Assembly: GCA_027923505.1 (NCBI GenBank)
Contig: BROI01000029.1
Span: forward strand, 186,001 to 250,000
Length of the DNA: 64,000 nucleotides
Origin: Mayamaea pseudoterrestris
Taxonomy: Eukaryota > Bacillariophyta > Bacillariophyceae > Sellaphorales > Sellaphoraceae
Direction of reading: 5' to 3'
The position numbers were made by a program, and so were the translations under genes. The notes beneath the pieces were generated by a model. The model made no database searches. It saw only the letters and a list, made by a program, of their open reading frames with translations, and had not been told where the DNA came from. Within the stretch, counting starts at the first letter, position 1; the number at the start of each line of letters is the position of its first letter. Of the stretch, positions 21,760 to 32,995 are shown one piece after another.

Positions 21760-23699
21760 TTAAAGTCTCGCGATGTAACCGTAAGGACAGCAAGGGCGCG
21801 TATTACTCGGACCTTCAGCAGGCGGAATGTCGCGCGGCGGATTCAATTCTGCAACATGCACATCCAAAGTATCATCCGGTGGCGACATTGCTTCAATCTT
21901 GGACTCAACCGCCTGCCCATACTCTGGATCAACTAGCGAAAACATTTCAATCGCTCGCTTGCGGATGAACGACTGCGCACCCGACAAATGTCCCGCGATA
22001 TTATCTGTCAAGCGCCCCTGCTCCTCCGGCGACAACATGCGGAAAAAGGCGCGACACTGACTGTAGTTATCTTCATCGCCAGTGTCGATACGCTCGACTT
22101 GGCCACTAATAGAGTCGCGGTGCCATGTTGGCGCCTTTGACTCCTGCGGTTGCGGCCCTTGGTATGAGTTAGGAAAATAGTTGGGAGCGCCGTTTCCGCC
22201 AACCGTCTGCATGAAACCATCGCGGTGGTAGTCGTTCAGCGCCGTCTCCACAATGGGACGGTTTACCGGTATCTGAAGGTAGTTGGGACCAAGTCGATGG
22301 CGATGCGCGTCGGGATACGAAAACAACCGCGCCTGCAGCATCTTGTCGGGCGACGGTTCAACGCCAGGTACCATGTGCGAGGGACTAAAGGCAAGCTGCT
22401 CGACTTCGGTAAAGTAGTCTTTAGGATTGCGATTCAAGACAAAGCGCCCAACTTCGTGCAAGGGAAACTCAGAGTGCGGCCAAATCTTAGTTACATCAAA
22501 AGGGTGGAATTCCACCTCAACCGCCTGTTCGTATGTCATGACTTGCAAATACATGGTCCATGACGGGTACTCGCCTTTTCCAATGGCATTGTACAAGTCA
22601 CGCGTGGCGTAGTCAGGATCGTCCCCAGCCAATTTGCCGGCCACATCAGCCGGCAGGTTTGAAATACCTTGATCGGTCTTGAAGTGGTACTTGACATAGC
22701 AAGGTTCACCTTGAGCGTTCACATTTTTGAACGTATGGCTACCATAACCATTCATGTGTCGGTAACCGTTCGGCGTTCCGCGATCCGAAAACAAGACGGA
22801 GACTTGATGAACAGATTCGGGACGTAACGAGATCCAATCCCAAAACATGTTCGGATCTTTCAGATGCGTCGCTGGGTTTCGCTTTTGCGTATGGATAAAC
22901 GACGGAAACATGAACGGGTCTCTGGATTGGCAAGATTGAACATGAATTACAAGTGAGACAGTGTTGCTGCAGCACAAATGATTCTGTGCCATAGCTTGCT
23001 GCACTTCACTCCTTCCGTTTCTCTCTTACCTCATAAAGAAAATTGGGGTGTTGTTGGCGACAAGATCCCAGTTGCCCTCTTGAGTATAAAACTTGATCGA
23101 AAAGCCTGTTCAAACGTGGCGAGAGGCGAGGAGCGAGGTCAAAAAGGAGACAAATTTTACATCAATACAGCCAACGCGCAATCCACAAGCATATAAACTA
23201 TTGACGACTCAACGAAAACATGCTGCAGTTCACAACTTCAGCTTAAAATGCCAAAGTATCTGGTAAACTCACCTCTCGGGTCGCGCGCCGTATCAGCCGA
23301 TCCCGACTCTCCTCCGACGGTCGAAAAGCGAACTGCCACTGGTGTCTTGGTTCCAACCTTTTGCAAAAAGTCAGCCTTGCAAACACTCGCACCAAAGTCG
23401 GTCGTAACTTCAAAGTAACCAAAGGCTCCAGCTCCCTTGGCATGAACCACGCGCTCCGGAATGCGCTCGTGATCAAAGTGAGCCATGTGGTCCAACAAGG
23501 TGAAATCCTGCAAGACAATCGGACCGCTAATGTTCTTGCTGCCATTGTGCTTGCCCGCCGTCATGCTGGCCGTGAGTGTATCCACTGGCGCTCCGTTGCT
23601 GGCGCGCAAAACGCCGTCGCTGCGAGCAACATCGTCGCTTGACGCAAAGGACGAGAGCTGGGTGGAAACAGGGTCGGTGGGATCAGATGGAGCAGGCAT
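21760..23699 (-). CDS. Catalase with peroxisomal PTS1-like tail
   Basis: Three exons, 23273-23699, 23030-23105 and 21760-22921, encode 554 residues. The 76-bp middle exon is easily missed; it supplies [18 protein letters not shown] and restores the frame at both sides. Catalytic residues are present: distal H86 ([12 protein letters not shown]), the Asn pair at 160-161 (VANNTP) and proximal haem ligand Y370 ([14 protein letters not shown]). The small-subunit catalase core is followed by a short tail ending in ARL, a valid type 1 peroxisomal targeting signal. The enzyme splits hydrogen peroxide to water and oxygen; I infer a peroxisomal site. The first 55 residues are Ser/Thr-rich and extend beyond the usual core. 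Confidence 0.95.
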
Positions 23700-24258
23700 G
23701 ATGGATAAGAGCGCTTCGAATGAGTAATTAATGAGTGCGCGGTAGAGGTGATTGGGCTAACGACACGGAAAATCCAAGAAGTGGGAAGGATTGCGAGGCG
23801 CTGTGTTGGCACTTGGTGGAAGATCCAAGAGGAATTAGAATCCCGAAACGACGGCAGGGCGTTCGAAGATCCAGGTGATGGGAAGGGTATCGAAATGCTG
23901 CGTTGGCAGGGCAATGGTCGATCGATGGTATGATAGACGACGATGGAAGGGTCGGTGATGCAAGAAGATTCGATGATGGCTGATCAATGGAGTCACGGTG
24001 GGGCATCCATTCGAAAGGGCGCGGCGCGTGACTCAGATAACGCTGTGACACGAGAATGATCAGCTACCTGGCCATTCGCTCATCGCTTGCTTGTACCAAG
24101 TTCGTCCTATCGTAACGGCGAGCTCGTATTGTTAACTACTCCAACCTATCGACATTAAGGTTGATGATGTAATAAAGAATTATTTAACTTTAAACTAAGA
24201 GTCAACACGAATGGTATGCATATGTACAAAGTCCAACGTGCACCACCAACCCGATCAA
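23700..24258. other. Upstream region of the catalase gene, nothing seen
   Basis: No supported gene, repeat array or RNA lies here. The part near 24160-24200 is AT-rich and probably serves as the 3' region of the ankyrin-like gene. Confidence 0.4.
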
Positions 24259-25155
24259 TTAACATTCCTCCTGACTATGCGCCTGTCGCTCCCAAAGGTA
24301 GACGGAAACATCGTCCGTGGACATGCTTGCACTCGACTGGACAATGTCGAGGGGTGTTTGCCGCCAGTAGTTGCGCACGTTCAACGACGCGGGGTGCAGC
24401 ATGCACAAGTGTCGCACAGTGGCGAGCGACGCATGGAATCGACAGGCAATGTGAAGGCACGTGTTGCTTCGAATGTCCATGTCCATGGCAGATTGAGGTG
24501 CGAGCGAAAGCATCTTGTCAATGAGTGCAGCTTGGTGGGGCGCCTGCTTGAGGAGAATCATGAGCGAGTTTTCTTGCTGCAGGCCATCGGGTTTAAGAAG
24601 AACTGAAGGGCCACTGGCATCAATCAAGTACTCGATAATATCGGCCGAGAGATTGTTCTTGATTGCCAAGTTCAATGGAAACGTATAAGATTCCTTCACT
24701 TGCTTGACTGCTCGTGATGCTGCAACGTAGTCGTAAACTTCCTTCTCGGAGGAAATGCTGATGGCTCTGGAACAAGCTAGTGGATCAGCCATGACGAGAG
24801 TTTGGATTTGAGTAAGAGTAATGGTCGACTCGCAGCATGCATGGTGAAGAAGGTCCGTGGTCGATGGAGCTTCCGTAGGAGGTGGAGGTTCGACGACGAG
24901 TCGTGCCACGTCGAAAGCCTCAATCTTTGGTCGCTTGGAGATTGGACCATGAAGGAGGTCCGTGAGGGAGAATGACAAGACGTCTTGGATCTTGTGCTTT
25001 TTGAGAGCAGCATTGTTGGCGTCAAAGAAGGAAGTCAAGTCAAGGTCCTCCTCTGATGGAAGATCGAGGTTGAGATGATCGCCAAAGGAAGATGTGTAAT
25101 TTGGAACTAGCGGGAACAAGTCGTAAGATCCAGGTAGGCAAAGGGCGACAGTCAT
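24259..25155 (-). CDS. Ankyrin-repeat-like protein
   Basis: This is a single exon of 298 codons with ATG at 25155. After an acidic N-terminus (about 1-100), the chain shows helical repeats: FPLNLAIKNNLSADIIEYLI, then SLMILLKQAP, and NTCLHIACRFHASLATVRHL. This is the degenerate ankyrin pattern common in diatom proteins, where repeats end in rows of Leu-Ile-x-x-P. A PISKRPKIEAFD stretch could be a basic nuclear signal. The fold is inferred to be protein-binding; no partner or pathway is evident. Confidence 0.7.
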   Translation of the reverse strand: MTVALCLPGSYDLFPLVPNYTSSFGDHLNLDLPSEEDLDLTSFFDANNAALKKHKIQDVLSFSLTDLLHGPISKRPKIEAFDVARLVVEPPPPTEAPSTTDLLHHACCESTITLTQIQTLVMADPLACSRAISISSEKEVYDYVAASRAVKQVKESYTFPLNLAIKNNLSADIIEYLIDASGPSVLLKPDGLQQENSLMILLKQAPHQAALIDKMLSLAPQSAMDMDIRSNTCLHIACRFHASLATVRHLCMLHPASLNVRNYWRQTPLDIVQSSASMSTDDVSVYLWERQAHSQEEC

Positions 25156-25985
25156 TGTGGTAGATGATGTGAGTATTGAAGCGAAGTCTTGATAAAGAGG
25201 GCGAAGCCTTGGATGTGGGATGTGTGAGTCGAATTGTTTGCGTTTTGTGAGCTGGACGCATCGGAGAGGCTCATGATGTTTGCTGATCCAAGATGTGCCG
25301 AGGATCCGAGGTCCGTGATCAAAACCGCCTTCGCCACGCCGAACAACGGTTCCGCGGAGAAGGTCAGATGCGGCGAATCATGACGCCATGTGTGTAAATG
25401 TGACGCAACGTTTTATTGAACAAGATTTCTAATTCAAGCAGCTGGCGACAGCTTCGATTGTAGAATTCTTTACTCGTTGCCGACCATTCGACGGCACTTC
25501 GGCATCACGACTGGACAAAGAACATGTTCATTGGGGATCACTGGTCGTCTATTGGCTTGAACCTACTCGCTGTATGTTCGTTCGATATCAATGGTAAGGC
25601 AAGACAAATCCAATTGGCTAGTTTTGAGGACAGGACATCACCGTTGTGTCGGTGGCAAAACGAGGAGGGCTATAGATTTTATTCCTTGACGCCTGATGGA
25701 GCCCCAAATGATGCCAGACGTTCAACTGCCAAGGGAAGCGAACGGGAACCCTGGCAAGAGTAATTCATACGGTGTGAGATCAGTACGTAGCTAAGTGGAG
25801 TACACTTCTGTAGTCTGCAATGCGGCCGGGACGATGCTAATCAAACATAACAAGCCTGCAGACGTCAAACGAGAAGTGCATCCTTTCTTACATGATCAAC
25901 GCAGAGTTTCGCCGAAACGTCAACTGCATACTATCATCGAATCGGGCAATCAACAAAGTTGACAAGGGCCACAGTGCACAAGAGG
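25156..25985. other. Intergenic stretch, no convincing gene
   Basis: One plus-strand frame (25524-25763, 79 codons) opens with ATG but shows no motif and has no clear neighbours to join. I see no repeats. Confidence 0.4.
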
Positions 25986-27218
25986 CTAATGATTTGTTGT
26001 AGCATAGATTGCCGCCCATTCATCGAATCGATTAGGATAGTATCGGATGCTTTCCAAACTTTCGTCTCGCGCCAAGAAACCCATCTGTTCAGCCACCAAC
26101 AACTGCTCGTGCGCCAAGAGAGCGGATGTACGTAGCAGGCGCGCAGCGTCCATCTCGTGCAAACCGTTCTTGGATATTTCCTGAAGCTTCTTGGCAATCT
26201 CCAAGTCGTTTACGGAATCGTTCTGCAGTACAACGAGCCCTGATGCAAATACTCGTTTGGAAAGTTCAATGCCAAGTCGCTCCAAGCAATCAACCGCCTT
26301 GACCAAATCTTCCGGTGAAATCAGGTTTGAGGCTCTCGAACGATTGAATAAACAATAGGAATCCGTTAGCGTCATGACGCCGCCAGTAGCCTTTAGCTTT
26401 GGCAGTATAAAGTCGGCCAACTGTCGAGCCAATGTTTCGTAGTAGGTGTCCATCCGACCGGCAAAATCGCTCTTTGGCAGCGCACTGGTCATGCCCATGT
26501 CTTGCAGCAAGCCGACTAGTTGAGCATTTTCATCCTTTGATGTTTCATTCTGCTTGTCCAATGTTGCAACATACTTGTGAATAATAGCCACTAGTTCTTG
26601 AGCTTCCTTAAAAAGGGTTTCCGCATCGCCGGCAAAGGCTTGGTCCGTCACCTTGGCCGCCTGCTGGTGCTTGAGCTTACTCTTGGCCATGATTGCATCA
26701 ACGCCAACCTTGTGAGCCGTCAGATTGGAAGATCGCTTTTTGCTTTGCTCAAGTTGCTCCTCCACCTGCCACACTTGTCGTTTGAGTGCCTTGGTAATAT
26801 GTTGGAGAACATCGTCGCGCACGGATGCATTCGAAAAGACGAGTAACAAGTCGCCCGAATACGTATTCAGTAGTATTTTGGGACTTTTCAGAAAGGAAGT
26901 TTCGGGCGACGCTTGCATTAGATGCGAAAGATGAAGGAAACGCGCTTGTCGATCTCGCTGCTCCACCTTCCATAGTACTATGCGATGCGTTGTCACTTCT
27001 AGCGTCAAATTCGTGCATCGACCAACCCATTTCTTGCCTGACACCGAGTCCGAGAGTCCCTCTGATGTAATGGGTACCATGGGATCCTCCATGGCACTTC
27101 GAAGTTCCACATTAGATCGCTGAATGATTTCGACTTCGGATGCTTCCTTCTGCAGCAAGCCAGCCGATGTTTGAGAGGCGACGGATAGACATTCAAATGG
27201 GCTCCATTGTTGAGACAT
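25986..27218 (-). CDS. VPS36: ESCRT-II subunit VPS36
   Basis: A single exon of 410 codons starts with ATG at 27218. The N-terminal 140 residues fit a GLUE (split-PH) domain, with LTLEVTTHRIVLW as a core strand. A Lys/Gln-rich helical linker follows (about 140-235). The C-terminal part has the winged-helix pair typical of VPS36: GGVMTLTDSYCLFNRSRA, LISPEDLVKAVDCLERL, and the closing segment EQLLVAEQMGFLARDESLES. VPS36 joins VPS22 and VPS25 to form ESCRT-II, which sorts ubiquitinated cargo at endosomes; the GLUE domain binds phosphoinositide and ubiquitin. No NZF fingers are inserted in the GLUE domain, unlike in yeast. Confidence 0.92.
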   Translation of the reverse strand: MSQQWSPFECLSVASQTSAGLLQKEASEVEIIQRSNVELRSAMEDPMVPITSEGLSDSVSGKKWVGRCTNLTLEVTTHRIVLWKVEQRDRQARFLHLSHLMQASPETSFLKSPKILLNTYSGDLLLVFSNASVRDDVLQHITKALKRQVWQVEEQLEQSKKRSSNLTAHKVGVDAIMAKSKLKHQQAAKVTDQAFAGDAETLFKEAQELVAIIHKYVATLDKQNETSKDENAQLVGLLQDMGMTSALPKSDFAGRMDTYYETLARQLADFILPKLKATGGVMTLTDSYCLFNRSRASNLISPEDLVKAVDCLERLGIELSKRVFASGLVVLQNDSVNDLEIAKKLQEISKNGLHEMDAARLLRTSALLAHEQLLVAEQMGFLARDESLESIRYYPNRFDEWAAIYATTNH

Positions 27219-27793
27219 GATTTTTGGAGAGTCTCTAGTAGGTTTGACGGTGCGCGAGGCGTAAACTGCAAACGTGTGCTCGCAGGGTTGTGGGTTTTGA
27301 GCGCCATGGTCGCAAGTCCGTCGCGTGTGACGTCATCATATATCCTTCCGTTACTCATCTAGCTACCAGTACTGTTGCTTTGTACCGGTTGATGGTTACT
27401 GGAGTACAGCACCAACTGAACTTCAGCCTCACAGTTGGAAGATCCGTGAGCCCTATGTATATACCACCGTCGTAGACCATAAGCGAACTCGTGTGACATG
27501 TGTCAATTGACTCCGATGGCGGGAGGATTGCGTATGTGGATGCAACTAATTCCATTATAGTGCGTGAGAATCGAGAGAGTGCTGGCAGACGTCAGGTTGC
27601 CAATCCCTTTAAATGGTAAGTCATATTTATACTATCGAAAGCAGGTTTGCAATGATACGCTAATCAGATTAAGCTATGCCGTATGCCAGCCGGTGCCTAC
27701 ACGTATTGTCGCCATCTTTTGTAGCAACGCCTTTATTTTCAGAGTGCTTTGTTTGCGAGCACGGTCTTGTGCATGTCGTCCAATTCAAAGATA
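27219..27793. other. Intergenic stretch, nothing firmly supported
   Basis: Only short unsupported frames occur. The part from 27739 may belong to the following minus-strand gene if that gene uses its second reading frame at the 3' end. Confidence 0.4.
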
Positions 27794-28321
27794 TCAACAA
27801 GGCTGGGCTCGTCGACGAAGGTTGGGAAGGGTTGGAGCAACGTCGCTTGAAGCTCCGCCAATTCGCGATGGAAGCTTGGGCATTGCCTTGGAAGTGTCCT
27901 GGTCCACGTGCGCGGTCCATGTCGGTCGACTTTGTTTAGGCATATCATACCGCTTTTTCAACGGAGAAATCAAGATCTCTGCGTTCCACCGACAGTCCCT
28001 GCTGGCCATGACGGTGGTGGGCGAGTCGTACTCGTTGAGCAAACTTTCATTGACAGGCATCTTGCGATCAAATTCGACCGTGGTGTGACAGCTCCCAAAG
28101 GACAACCGTCGCATTTGCCGCTGTGGCCGCCTTTGCTCCTCGCCAGAATCATAGTTTGAGACCACCGTGTGACAAGACGACGAAAGTTCTTTGTTCCTTG
28201 AGACTCGTGTGGCGTATTCATTGGCCTCTGGCTCTGGGTCCACCAAATGGAAATGTTGGAAGTAGTCGCTGCTGCAGCTGCAGTCCGACGAGGTAAATGG
28301 TTTCATGGTCGCTCGATCCAT
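27794..28321 (-). CDS. Small unknown protein; 3' reading frame ambiguous
   Basis: The ATG at 28321 opens a 175-codon frame: a Ser/Cys-rich start (SSDCSCSSDYF), an acidic part, the Arg/Gln stretch EEQRRPQRQMRRLSFGS, and a Pro/Arg-rich end. In the last 150 bp a second frame continues to 27739. It encodes ELAELQATLLQPFPTFVDEP and then ELDDMHKTVLANKAL, which looks more like folded protein than the first frame. No intron of usual length joins them. RRLSFGS resembles a basophilic kinase site. Family unknown; real gene likely, exact C-terminus uncertain. Confidence 0.45.
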   Translation of the reverse strand: MDRATMKPFTSSDCSCSSDYFQHFHLVDPEPEANEYATRVSRNKELSSSCHTVVSNYDSGEEQRRPQRQMRRLSFGSCHTTVEFDRKMPVNESLLNEYDSPTTVMASRDCRWNAEILISPLKKRYDMPKQSRPTWTAHVDQDTSKAMPKLPSRIGGASSDVAPTLPNLRRRAQPC

Positions 28322-28970
28322 TGTTTAACGAGATTGTGAGGGAGTGGAATTGAGGAGAAGAAAAAAGAGTCGGCTTCTCCTTGATGTCCAGCGTCCGCGA
28401 CGGACTGGTTAAATATGAGCTGCCTTGCGCCAGAAAATTATGGAGGCCATTGGATGAATCATTGATTTCGCCATGGGAGTTTGTTTTTGCGGCTGAAAGA
28501 ACGGGGCAGTAACCATTCGGGACTTCCATGACTAGATTTTAATTAACAACTTGTCGTGCTTCAATATCAGGAATAATCGAATCAATGACGCACTCCGGAT
28601 AAATGCAAAATTTGCGAACCTTGAAGCGAAGCCTCCTTTGGTTTCGCCGCGTTTCTGTCGTCGAAACTCCGCAGTGCTGCAGCACGGAGTAGGACCTTGG
28701 GCTACTCGTATTACTATTGTAATGCTCGACGTCTGGCCTGAAATATCTACTACCGGTACTACTAGGCACAGTCGATTAGTTTCGGACGCATGCAACATGT
28801 CTTGAGTTGGTGTATCGCTGGTCTAAATAAAATAATGCATCTCAGAATGGCTCAGGCTGCATCTTGTCAATGTGGACAGTTTAGACACACACAGTCAGGT
28901 GGATTCCGAAATAATTATAGTAAATGCAACGCTCGATGACTATAAGATGATTCGTTAGAGCAGCTAAACT
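28322..28970. other. Intergenic stretch, nothing seen
   Basis: This is upstream of the small unknown gene and downstream of the CSN3 gene. A TACCGGTA palindrome occurs at 28751-28758; otherwise no supported feature. Confidence 0.4.
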
Positions 28971-30827
28971 CTACAAATCCTCTACTCCTCGTGGCCCCAT
29001 TGTCTCCTCTAGGGCAACGTCAGAGCCGCCTGTGTCGCTTTGCTGAACGGCCGCTCGAACGTACTTGGGTGTAGCAGCGATCGATACGTGGAGCTGGTGA
29101 ATCATGCGAGATACATATTCCAGCTCCTGCTGCTGCCGACGTGCCAACACAGGGTCCAATGCGTTTCTAGCTGCCTTGCCAAAATAAACCATATCGACGT
29201 CTCCTTCCTTGACAGTCTGAACTACCCACGTGCGCGACTCGGCAATCTGCTGTAAAACGTGTGTGACTTGGTCCGGTGATCCGTGGACTTGATCCGACAA
29301 TTCCTTCAAAGAAATGCTCGAGTAGATGCGAGCCCTGTCCAAGATGAGTCGGCGCATCCAAAACTCCTTCTGAAGGCACGAAGCAAGCTTGAGATTACCA
29401 TCATGCGCAAAATCTGCCTGGTTTTTTCGCGTCGCCTCCATTGCGACTTCGTCCACTTGCTCAAAAGCTCGCGCTAACGCCATGTATGTTCGACAACGAT
29501 ACGAGTCTTCGGCAGGCACACCGAAGTGAGCTGCTGCGCTTCCTCCCCGGGAAATACCAGCAGCCCCATACGCAATGGCAGCCCCGTCGCCTACTTGCGC
29601 TGCTGCTATAGCAGGTTCTGCAACAGCCTCGTTAGGAATATCTTCCACTGGCATCATGTCCAAGTCTGGCTGAAGGCCATCCTCGCTCGCCATGCTATAG
29701 CTGGGTGAGGCAAATGATGCAGCTGTTGCCACGGCTGACGGCTGAGCCTTCTTTCTTCCTCCAGCTTTGTTCGCCCCATCCAAAAATCGCTTCAAGTTTG
29801 CTGAGGTTTCCGACGGCAATTTCAAAAAGACTGAGCGGGTCGAGGTACTTTCTTCTTGCTTTTCGAACACGTGGACATTCATCAAGCACTGCAAAAGCAC
29901 CCACTTTTTCCAGGCCGCCACGGCAATCGCAGAAACGACATTGCTATTTTTACTGCCACTCGGAATGCAAAGGCAAGTCTCAAAGCATCGCTTGGCCCAA
30001 TCATATTCGTGCAGCTGCAAATGAAGCGATCCGCGCAAATAGTAGTATCGTAAAACATCTTTGACCACCATGCCGTTGGATGAATCTGGTCGTGGCCACC
30101 ATATAAAATTAGAGCCATCATTATTGGTATCGTTGCTATCGTTCCAGATTGTATTTGCGTCGTGCGCAAGCCGCCCTAACTCCGCACGGCACGCTTCATA
30201 GGCGCGTCCAACGACGCAGGCATGCACGTATTCCACGTGAGCAAGCGTCAAGACATGAACAGTTGGAAGTGCATACAAATTGTTTCCATCACCTACGCCG
30301 GCCATGGTGAAAAAGTCGGTTGGTTTCTGTTGCGTTAATTCGTACGATTGCAATGCGGCAAGGACATTGAGAATGCCAGACTCTGTAATGGCAGATGGAT
30401 GGGACCGACAGGCAGTGACTGCATTCCCAATTCCATGTAGAAGTTCTTTATATTCGCCTTTTAAGGTAGATGTAGTTAAACTTGTTGTCGCTGAGCTGCC
30501 TGAGGCAAAATTATCGTCGGAAACAGACGAATTAGCTTGATCTGAATAATTATGCAATTGGTTTGTAGGAATATTTCCAATGAATCCTCCAGCAGCCGAG
30601 ACGGCGCCCGCGACGGCAGAAGCTGAATCTCCTCCACTACTGGATTTATTGTTGACATCCAACTCTGCCAACAGCTGGTGGGCCGCTGCCCGTAGATAGA
30701 GCTCGGCGATTTCTGGAGTCGCCGTCGCCATGGAGGTTGCAACGGATCCACTCAAATGGGTGAAATTGCGTCGGGACGGAGCGCCGGAGCTAAATCCTCG
30801 TAGAATAGCTTCATTAGTGATTGACAT
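28971..30827 (-). CDS. COP9 signalosome subunit 3-like PCI protein
   Basis: A single exon of 618 codons starts with ATG at 30827. The middle contains TPR-like helices (RYYYLRGSLHLQLHEYDWAK). The C-terminal third follows the CSN3 pattern: Y-x-F-type helices, then FAHDGNLKLA, the winged-helix core YSSISLKELSDQV, and a final helix after DMVYFG. CSN3 is part of the COP9 signalosome, which removes NEDD8 from cullins and so resets SCF-type ubiquitin ligases. The protein is longer than the usual 420 residues, owing to Ala/Ser/Gly-rich insertions at about 60-110 and 340-420. A proteasome lid PCI subunit is the main alternative; the DGN motif and spacing favour CSN3. Confidence 0.7.
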   Translation of the reverse strand: MSITNEAILRGFSSGAPSRRNFTHLSGSVATSMATATPEIAELYLRAAAHQLLAELDVNNKSSSGGDSASAVAGAVSAAGGFIGNIPTNQLHNYSDQANSSVSDDNFASGSSATTSLTTSTLKGEYKELLHGIGNAVTACRSHPSAITESGILNVLAALQSYELTQQKPTDFFTMAGVGDGNNLYALPTVHVLTLAHVEYVHACVVGRAYEACRAELGRLAHDANTIWNDSNDTNNDGSNFIWWPRPDSSNGMVVKDVLRYYYLRGSLHLQLHEYDWAKRCFETCLCIPSGSKNSNVVSAIAVAAWKKWVLLQCLMNVHVFEKQEESTSTRSVFLKLPSETSANLKRFLDGANKAGGRKKAQPSAVATAASFASPSYSMASEDGLQPDLDMMPVEDIPNEAVAEPAIAAAQVGDGAAIAYGAAGISRGGSAAAHFGVPAEDSYRCRTYMALARAFEQVDEVAMEATRKNQADFAHDGNLKLASCLQKEFWMRRLILDRARIYSSISLKELSDQVHGSPDQVTHVLQQIAESRTWVVQTVKEGDVDMVYFGKAARNALDPVLARRQQQELEYVSRMIHQLHVSIAATPKYVRAAVQQSDTGGSDVALEETMGPRGVEDL

Positions 30828-31236
30828 GGTAAATTAGATGCAGATGGAGAGTGGCAAATAGTATACAAGGGAACGAACCGCGCTGCTCGCATCGTTCTTT
30901 CTCTTCATGGCGAAGATCCTTCTGCGGTCCGCGAAAGCGCGGCGTCGTTAACCGGTAAGACACGGTCTACCAGTACCGCACTAACAAGCGACGATGGAGA
31001 TGGCAGCGTATCGGTTTGCAGTCAGCTTTAAAACCTACCGGGAGTCCAACTCCCATGTTTTTGTTTATTTGCCATTACTGTATTAGCTAATCATGAGTAT
31101 TATAGTCAGCGCTTTGCGCGAAAATAGATAGCTGTGACAAAAGCCAGCAAGGCACCAAACAATGTATAATAATGAACGTCCGCGATACTGTAAAGCTAAA
31201 TCCATTGTTTAGCCGTAGACGTCATAGTAAGTAGAC
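30828..31236. other. Intergenic stretch, nothing seen
   Basis: This lies between the CSN3 start and the AlgH-like gene's 3' end. No repeat, RNA or coding frame is supported. Confidence 0.4.
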
Positions 31237-32575
31237 TCATTGGTTGTCATCGCCGTACAGCTTGTCACGAGCGCTCTTGCACTCGCCTCCAAGGAGTTCC
31301 ATGCATTCGCTCCAAAGCGGCTGTGGGTAAACGAAGGTCAGCTTGACAGTTAGCGTCAAGATCACGCGCCATTCCATGCATATACCCAAAGACCATACGT
31401 ACCTTGGCTCGCTGCGTCCCCATTCGATCCCGCGACTTGAACAACACTTCCTTGGAGACGCTGGCCGTGTACCAAGTTCCATTCTCGATCTCTTTCTGCA
31501 GATCAGTCGACTTCCAAACAGTCGACTGAACGAAAAATTTGAAGTCGAATCCTGTCAAGACGCGCTCTTTAGTCGTGCTAGTTGTATCTGACATTGCCTC
31601 TTGTGCCTGCGCTGGATCCCCGCCCCAGTACAAGCCGTCACTAGTCAATGGCTTGGCTCCAACGACGGTAGAGCACTGATGCAGCATGACCAAGCCCATG
31701 CTGTCATTCTCAACGCCACCAAACCAGAGTGGCTGCACGCAAAACTTTTCAAGCAGCGGAGTGGAAGCTTCGCCGCCAATAGCCGATGGTTGCTCCAAGT
31801 CGCCAAGTAGATAACCGGTTCGTCGATTCAGCAGGACGGCCCGAACCAGGTTCGATGTTGCATCTACTTGCACAATGAGCAACACTGGCAGTAGGTCGGC
31901 CCGACGATCCGGTCCTAGTTCAGCTGGCGGGGGAAGGGTCAAGCCAAATTTGCTCAGCAGGGATGGTGATGGTGGTGTCTTGCTAAATTCGGTGCAAAAG
32001 CGATTTGGATTGGCAAGCAGAACAGCTCCTTCCTTAATTTCGTCTATAGGCTTTGCCCAATCGTTTACTTGCTGGTTCTGGCGAGTGACAAAACTAAGTA
32101 GCTCGTCCACGGCAGCTGATGCATCCGTATCTGATGCCGATGGTTCAATTGTTGCGGACGGGGCGCTATCGAACGTGCTTGACATGCGATTGCGGAAATT
32201 GGCTATTGCAGCGTCATCAATCGTGTCAAATGAGTAGTCCTCGTCGTCCTCATCTTCTTCCTCTTCTTCTTCGTCGTCACCGTCCTCGTCGTCCTTGTTG
32301 ACATCATTCTTGTCCTTGTCGTCGTCGTCATCATTCTTGTCGAAATCATCGAAATCGTTGTAGAATATTGATGACTTGAGCTGAAAACACGGCTGTGGCA
32401 AATAAGAAGGTACTTGATGTTGTATTCTTCCATCTTTAAACACTATTTGACGCCTTTGATTTATAATGGCAAAAGCTTGGGCTGTCGATGCAACAGTCGC
32501 AATCATAGCGAGTCGAAGCGTCAAAAATCGTGCGCCAGCGATCCTCTCACTCTCTCCATTCAACATTATGGGCAT
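31237..32575 (-). CDS. Plastid-targeted AlgH/UPF0301 (DUF179) protein
   Basis: Two exons, 31403-32575 and 31237-31320, encode 418 residues. The last exon gives PLWSECMELLGGECKSARDK, matching the end of AlgH-like proteins. The start is ATG at 32575 (another ATG lies at 32566); the N-terminus is a signal peptide with STAQAF, indicating plastid import. A very acidic stretch (rich in Asp and Glu, about 80-115) follows. The DUF179 core includes EGAVLLANP, AVLLNRRTGYLL, PLWFGGVEND, DGLYWGGD and an EIENGTWYTA end. The bacterial homologue was once linked to alginate control, but its biochemical role is unknown. Plants also carry plastid copies. Family assignment is good; function is open. Confidence 0.82.
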
Positions 32576-32995
32576 GCTTGGTAGCAATTCTATGTTCCAG
32601 CTTCCTTCCGACAACGACAAGTTTGATCAAAGAGGTGATGGGCACGGAAAATGAATGAATGATGCAAGGCGGGTCATCGTACCGGTACTGGTAGGTACGG
32701 TAGTTGAGAGTTCGTTCGAACAACCAACGTGGTTGCGCGTCCATGAAGGATCTCCGTTGCAGGATGAATGTAACTGAACGGTTTCCAAAGCTGGACTGGC
32801 GCGTAAATTACTTAGCCGTCCGGTACTCGATGTGACACACACGACGCGTGGATGATTCGTGCGACCTTTTTTCGGCCACCACGCTTTTTCGCGCACTTCA
32901 AACCAGGACCATCATTATCATTGCGTCCGGATTACAAGCATTTTGCTCATTCATTTGGATTCTACATCGACATACATATTCAATAATACAAAATA

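Noticed and set aside
25524-25763. 79-codon plus-strand frame
   Set aside because: Composition and neighbours give no support for coding.
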